Shown: in pieces, positions 60,665-64,000 of the stretch
Position numbering within the stretch: the first letter of the stretch is position 1
Layout: each line of letters starts with the position of its first letter
Source: Cunninghamia lanceolata
Lineage: Eukaryota; Streptophyta; Pinopsida; Cupressales; Cupressaceae
Direction of reading: 5' to 3'
NCBI GenBank assembly: GCA_027924645.1
Contig: BSBN01000494.1
Coordinates: 320,001 to 384,000 of the forward strand
DNA length: 64,000 bases
Made by a program: the position numbers and the translations under genes
Notes under the pieces: model-generated
Told to the model about the DNA's origin: nothing
Databases searched by the model: none
Seen by the model: the letters and a program-made list of their open reading frames with translations, nothing else

Positions 60665-61717
60665 TTATGCTACTTCAATACACTCTGAAGTTGAACTATC
60701 TATATCACTTTCCAGCCCTTTAACACTTCCTGATGAAACTGATATTGACTGTTGATCCACATGATCACAACTTTGCACAACTAGATCATTTAAACATGAA
60801 TGCTCTTTGTTTAGGACTGGCATGCAAATATTACTTGAGAAATCAATACAATCAACTTCATTTGCTGGGCAGATCAAGACATCCTCCTCTATAACAGAAG
60901 CATCATCAACTTGGAATGATGCAAAAACTGAGACAGTAGGGGTGTGAGTGCTTTGATATTCATTGTCAACACCTGAATTAAATCTTTCATTAACATTAGG
61001 GGCTGTAGGACACCAAAAAAATTTAGAAAAATAACCCTTTTGTATTCCATATCTCCAATTATTTTCAATGTCCATTGCAAACTGTTGTGCCTGATGCAAT
61101 GTGGTGGGCTCCTTATCTCTCAATCTATAACTCATTTTCTTATCAAATGCTCTCAAATAGACAACTAGGCACAATGCATCATTAGGTCTCATACATTCTG
61201 GTATTTTGTTCAATGCCTTCATAAATCTAAGGTTAAAGGATGGGATCAACTCATCTTCTTCAATATGGATGTACATAAAGTCACTAATGACTGCATATTC
61301 AGAAATTCTTTCACCATATTGTTCTAGAAATATAGATTTAAATTCTTGCCAAGAGCTGACAGAGTAAGCTGGAAGGTAGGAGAACCAGTCCCTTGCATCT
61401 TCATCTAGAGATTGAACAAATAATCTCATAACTACATCCTCATGGTCAATCTCAAAATCATCTACAACATTTATAAAATGTTGCAAGTGTTTCTCAGCTA
61501 ATTCATCCTTTGCACCATTGAATTTGGGCAAATACTTTCTAATTTTAGATGGAAAAGCATTTGGATAGCCACAAATGCCACTGAAATTTATGGGCTTATA
61601 TCTGTCTATGTTGAAACTTCTTTTATTACATGGTTGGTACTGACCACTATACATTATTGCATTTGACACCTCACAAGGGTGCATGGGCTGACAATATATC
61701 TTTTTATGCTTTTGCAA
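60665..61717 (-). CDS. Retrotransposon gag (capsid) protein, 350 codons, open
   Basis: An uninterrupted minus frame ends at TAA 60665-60667. A short Cys-containing N-terminal part is followed by the retrotransposon gag domain at about residues 50-190. It contains PKFNGAKDELAEKHLQHF, VVMRLFVQSLDEDARDWF, SYLPAYSVSSWQEFKSIFL and YGERISE, with the conserved W-F and W--F positions, followed by FMKALNKIPECM and an acidic, Ser-rich tail. No zinc knuckle is seen. The first codon of this frame is TTG, and an ATG may lie inside. The protein should assemble particles for the element, with enzymes supplied in trans. Confidence 0.8.
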   Translation of the reverse strand: MQKHKKIYCQPMHPCEVSNAIMYSGQYQPCNKRSFNIDRYKPINFSGICGYPNAFPSKIRKYLPKFNGAKDELAEKHLQHFINVVDDFEIDHEDVVMRLFVQSLDEDARDWFSYLPAYSVSSWQEFKSIFLEQYGERISEYAVISDFMYIHIEEDELIPSFNLRFMKALNKIPECMRPNDALCLVVYLRAFDKKMSYRLRDKEPTTLHQAQQFAMDIENNWRYGIQKGYFSKFFWCPTAPNVNERFNSGVDNEYQSTHTPTVSVFASFQVDDASVIEEDVLICPANEVDCIDFSSNICMPVLNKEHSCLNDLVVQSCDHVDQQSISVSSGSVKGLESDIDSSTSECIEVA

Positions 61718-62269
61718 CCCTCTTCTCTACTCAGATTTTCAATCACACTATGACCTTAGGCCCTTAAAATACAAACTGCTATTTCAACCTGCCTAAAGTC
61801 CTCTATATGAGTCTTTTGAACAATATTGCATGCCCTTTTGAAATACAGAGTAGGTTCTAACAAAAGCATGCAAGCTCTGCTTTCACCAATGTTTCCCTTT
61901 TAACCAGTGCTATTTCACCAAATAGGGAACTTTTCAAAAACTTGTACAAATACCTAGATATGTTGCAACTGCTGATACATTCATTCAACAGAGTCGCCAC
62001 CTCCTTGGTAGAGGAATGAGCTTCAAACAGGTTGAAGCTGCAAATTGATTTCTTTCTTTCTGGGTTCTCCCATAGCAGAGTCACACATACAACTTTTTCC
62101 TTTGCTACAACAAAGCACCTCCAAGTCTGATTTTTCAATCTTTTAGACTCAAACTTTCATGGATATGACATTGATCTCCCTAGCAGAGTCGCCATTTTGT
62201 TGGTGACTCGGATGGATAAAATATAACAATTCTTTTTTCATCAATCCGTCCCCAGCAGAGTCATCATTT
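61718..62269 (-). other. Leader of the gag-only element with repeated primer-site-like motifs
   Basis: The phrase AGCAGAGTC(G/A)CC occurs at ~61987, 62073, 62185 and 62251. The last two are each followed by ATTTTGTTGGT, which is the LTR edge. Read on the minus strand they give GGCGACTCTGCTAGGG and GATGACTCTGCTGGGG, typical of a tRNA acceptor complement. A small frame at 61857-62138 shows no domain. Confidence 0.6.
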
Positions 62270-64000
62270 TGTTGGTTTTTTCTTCTGAATCAACATCAGG
62301 GTTTCCCAATTCCTATGCACGTGCAGATTCAACCAACTAATATAGGAGGTTGTGTGAGCTCCTCCCCTTCACTTTTGGTTCTGCCACACCAAGGGGGGTA
62401 TCCCTATAGCTAAAGATGTAACCTTGACTAGCTCAATGATAGAAAGATCTAACTTCACAACAACAGGCAAAATACTCTCATGTATGGACCAAGATCTGCA
62501 TGATAGATCACAAGGTTGGCAACATTCTTGGACATATGTGTCTGGTTGGGTATGAGAGTATGCAAGGGTCCTAATCCTACTCCTACAACTAATGGGTTGA
62601 AATTATGGAAAGGTTGGAAGTGATGTTTGGATGCAAGACAAGGGGGATGTGGATCATAACTACTAACCCAGAAGCAGACAGGTGCCTATCTCAGGGCAAG
62701 GAGTCAACTAGATGTATACAAGAGATGGTTTGCAACTGGCATTCAAGTTTCATGGGGTTGGAGCTGATGCTTGCCTTACAAACATCACCCAAGAATGGGT
62801 ATTTAGCTGCCTATACTTACAGACATCCCAAGTGACATACATTCTTCTCCATACATTGACCTAAAACAGTTTAATCCACTCCTTGAATGGAAGTTACAGA
62901 TCAAGCATGCAACATAGAAATCTATACCCTAGAATCTATGAAACCCTTAGCAACCAAATTCAGAAGAAGAATGATATGCAGCAAAGGAGACTGACAGGTA
63001 AACACATGCATTACAACATTTTTCATAGAAAACAACAATGAAACTGAACATATGTGCAAAATACATTCATCATGCAACTCATAAATTCTAAAGAGATAGA
63101 ACAACCAGGATCATGCCCTGTTCTTCGTTATTTACACAAAAATGCCCCAAGCCTTCAACAACCAACCCTGAATGAGTAGCACAGTTTGCCTTTTATAGCA
63201 GGAGGGTGCACTCAACCTTTCAGTACCATGGCACATCAAAATATCTGCCAGATATAACACATCATTAGATTGGTGCTCAAACATTTAATGCAGCAGGGGG
63301 AGGAGGAGACAGGAAGTGGCCTCGAGCCCTGTGCATTTGTTTTGGGGATCTACATCTTCAAACAAGTGGTTGATCCGTCCATGCCATCGCCCATACCTCT
63401 GTAACATCCACCATTAATGTCCACCTACTCGCGGCCTTGGGAAAAATAGTTAACTGTGCGCTCTTGAAACTTTCCCACCAAGATATATCATCCCGATATT
63501 TCAAATCATGTAGGAACCATTTATCCCACATGCACCCGTAGAGACCCTTTTAGCACTTTATACACCACGCTGCATGCAAACATACTGTCATGCATTTTAC
63601 CTTGTTCGACCAACGAGCCATCTACTAGCAGCCCATCACCCTAACTCCTGTCGACGCCAAGACTCCATCAGTGTGACCCGCGCCGTCGGAGCAACAGAAA
63701 ATACTTCCTCCGACCACATCAATCACGCCGATGCCGACACCCTTTGCTTGGTCTTCAGCCAGACCCAAACCATCGGCACACTCAAAAATTCCTTCACCGA
63801 TATGCCTTGTCACGCCGATGGACACCTTAGAAACACCTCATCGGCTAGACCCCAACCATCGGAGCGACCTCCTCCGGGCATGCCGACGCCACACATCACA
63901 CCGATAAACATCCTGATGACGTCACCATCACATTCTACATACTGCGCACCTCCTCATATCCGGATGATGTCATCGTCATATTTCAATATGAGGGGATCTT
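62270..64000 (-). repeat. 5' LTR of the gag-only element, cut by the window edge
   Basis: Starts TGTTGGTTTTTTCTTCTG and aligns with 57400-59131 along its whole visible length (1731 against 1732 bp). The copies differ mostly by transitions and single-base indels, for example around 62748 and 63538. Confidence 0.9.

Larger units (their letters stand above)
57400..64000 (-). mobile_element. Large gag-only gypsy-type LTR element, right end outside the window
   Basis: Near-identical direct repeats at 57400-59131 and 62270-64000 are its LTRs; the second is cut by the window edge. The ~2.5 kb between holds a minus-strand gag frame and no protease, RT or integrase. It therefore depends on enzymes from another element (TR-GAG or LARD type). 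In a 101-base LTR window I count seven differences. Primer-site-like motifs abut the inner edge of the 5' LTR at 62250. Confidence 0.82.

Noticed and set aside
1..64000. tRNA or rRNA genes
   Set aside because: No cloverleaf with A and B box spacing and no rRNA core sequence were recognised by eye; the tRNA-like hits are primer binding sites.

Overview
The window is plant nuclear DNA made almost wholly of transposable elements, with no intact host gene that I can support. The pentatricopeptide-repeat (PPR) fragments have the phrase style I associate with conifer PPR families (GYAQNG, QMQLAGVKPNS-like), and the mix of large decayed Ty3/gypsy, Ty1/copia, LINE and Helitron copies suits a giant gymnosperm genome. 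That host assignment is inference.

Layout. (1) 1-1627: minus-strand Ty3/gypsy gag remnant, cut inside its protease, with its primer binding site. (2) 1628-5480: gene-free, probably LTR at its left edge. (3) 5481-8425: plus-strand, frameshifted gene with a D / D / E motif order, a candidate DDE transposase of a family I cannot name, with eight 10-residue repeats at its N-terminus. (4) 8841-12074: about 3.2 kb palindromic array of ~359-bp units, inverted at ~10690. (5) 14320-15165: triplicated PPR fragments. (6) 17631-20737: 5'-truncated LINE with target site duplication (TSD), in-frame RNase H and an unexplained extra reading frame. (7) 20890-32256: autonomous-type Helitron with an RPA70-like gene followed by a Rep/helicase gene, split by a minus-strand copia element (24174-29167). 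(8) 32260-50489: an 18.2-kb unit with a perfect 5-bp TSD (AGTAA) inserted just after the Helitron helicase stop codon. It carries ~1.3-kb direct repeats, a ~430-bp inverted repeat, another PPR fragment, a minus-strand gypsy chromovirus remnant, and a nearly complete copia element (41195-48740) nested in its right repeat. (9) 53041-53480: 64-bp minisatellite. (10) 54960-56280: minus-strand LINE ORF1 remnant. (11) 57400 to the window end: large minus-strand gypsy-type element with gag but no pol and LTRs of at least 1.73 kb.

The elements form a layered insertion record. The Helitron came first. One copia entered its Rep coding sequence and the 18-kb unit entered its 3' end; a second copia then entered that unit. 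Most coding sequences are broken by stop codons that look like G-to-A or C-to-T changes (TGG or CAG to TAG), as expected for methylated, silenced repeats. The points most worth following are the D/D/E gene with its neighbouring palindromic array, the composite 18-kb unit, and the extra LINE reading frame.
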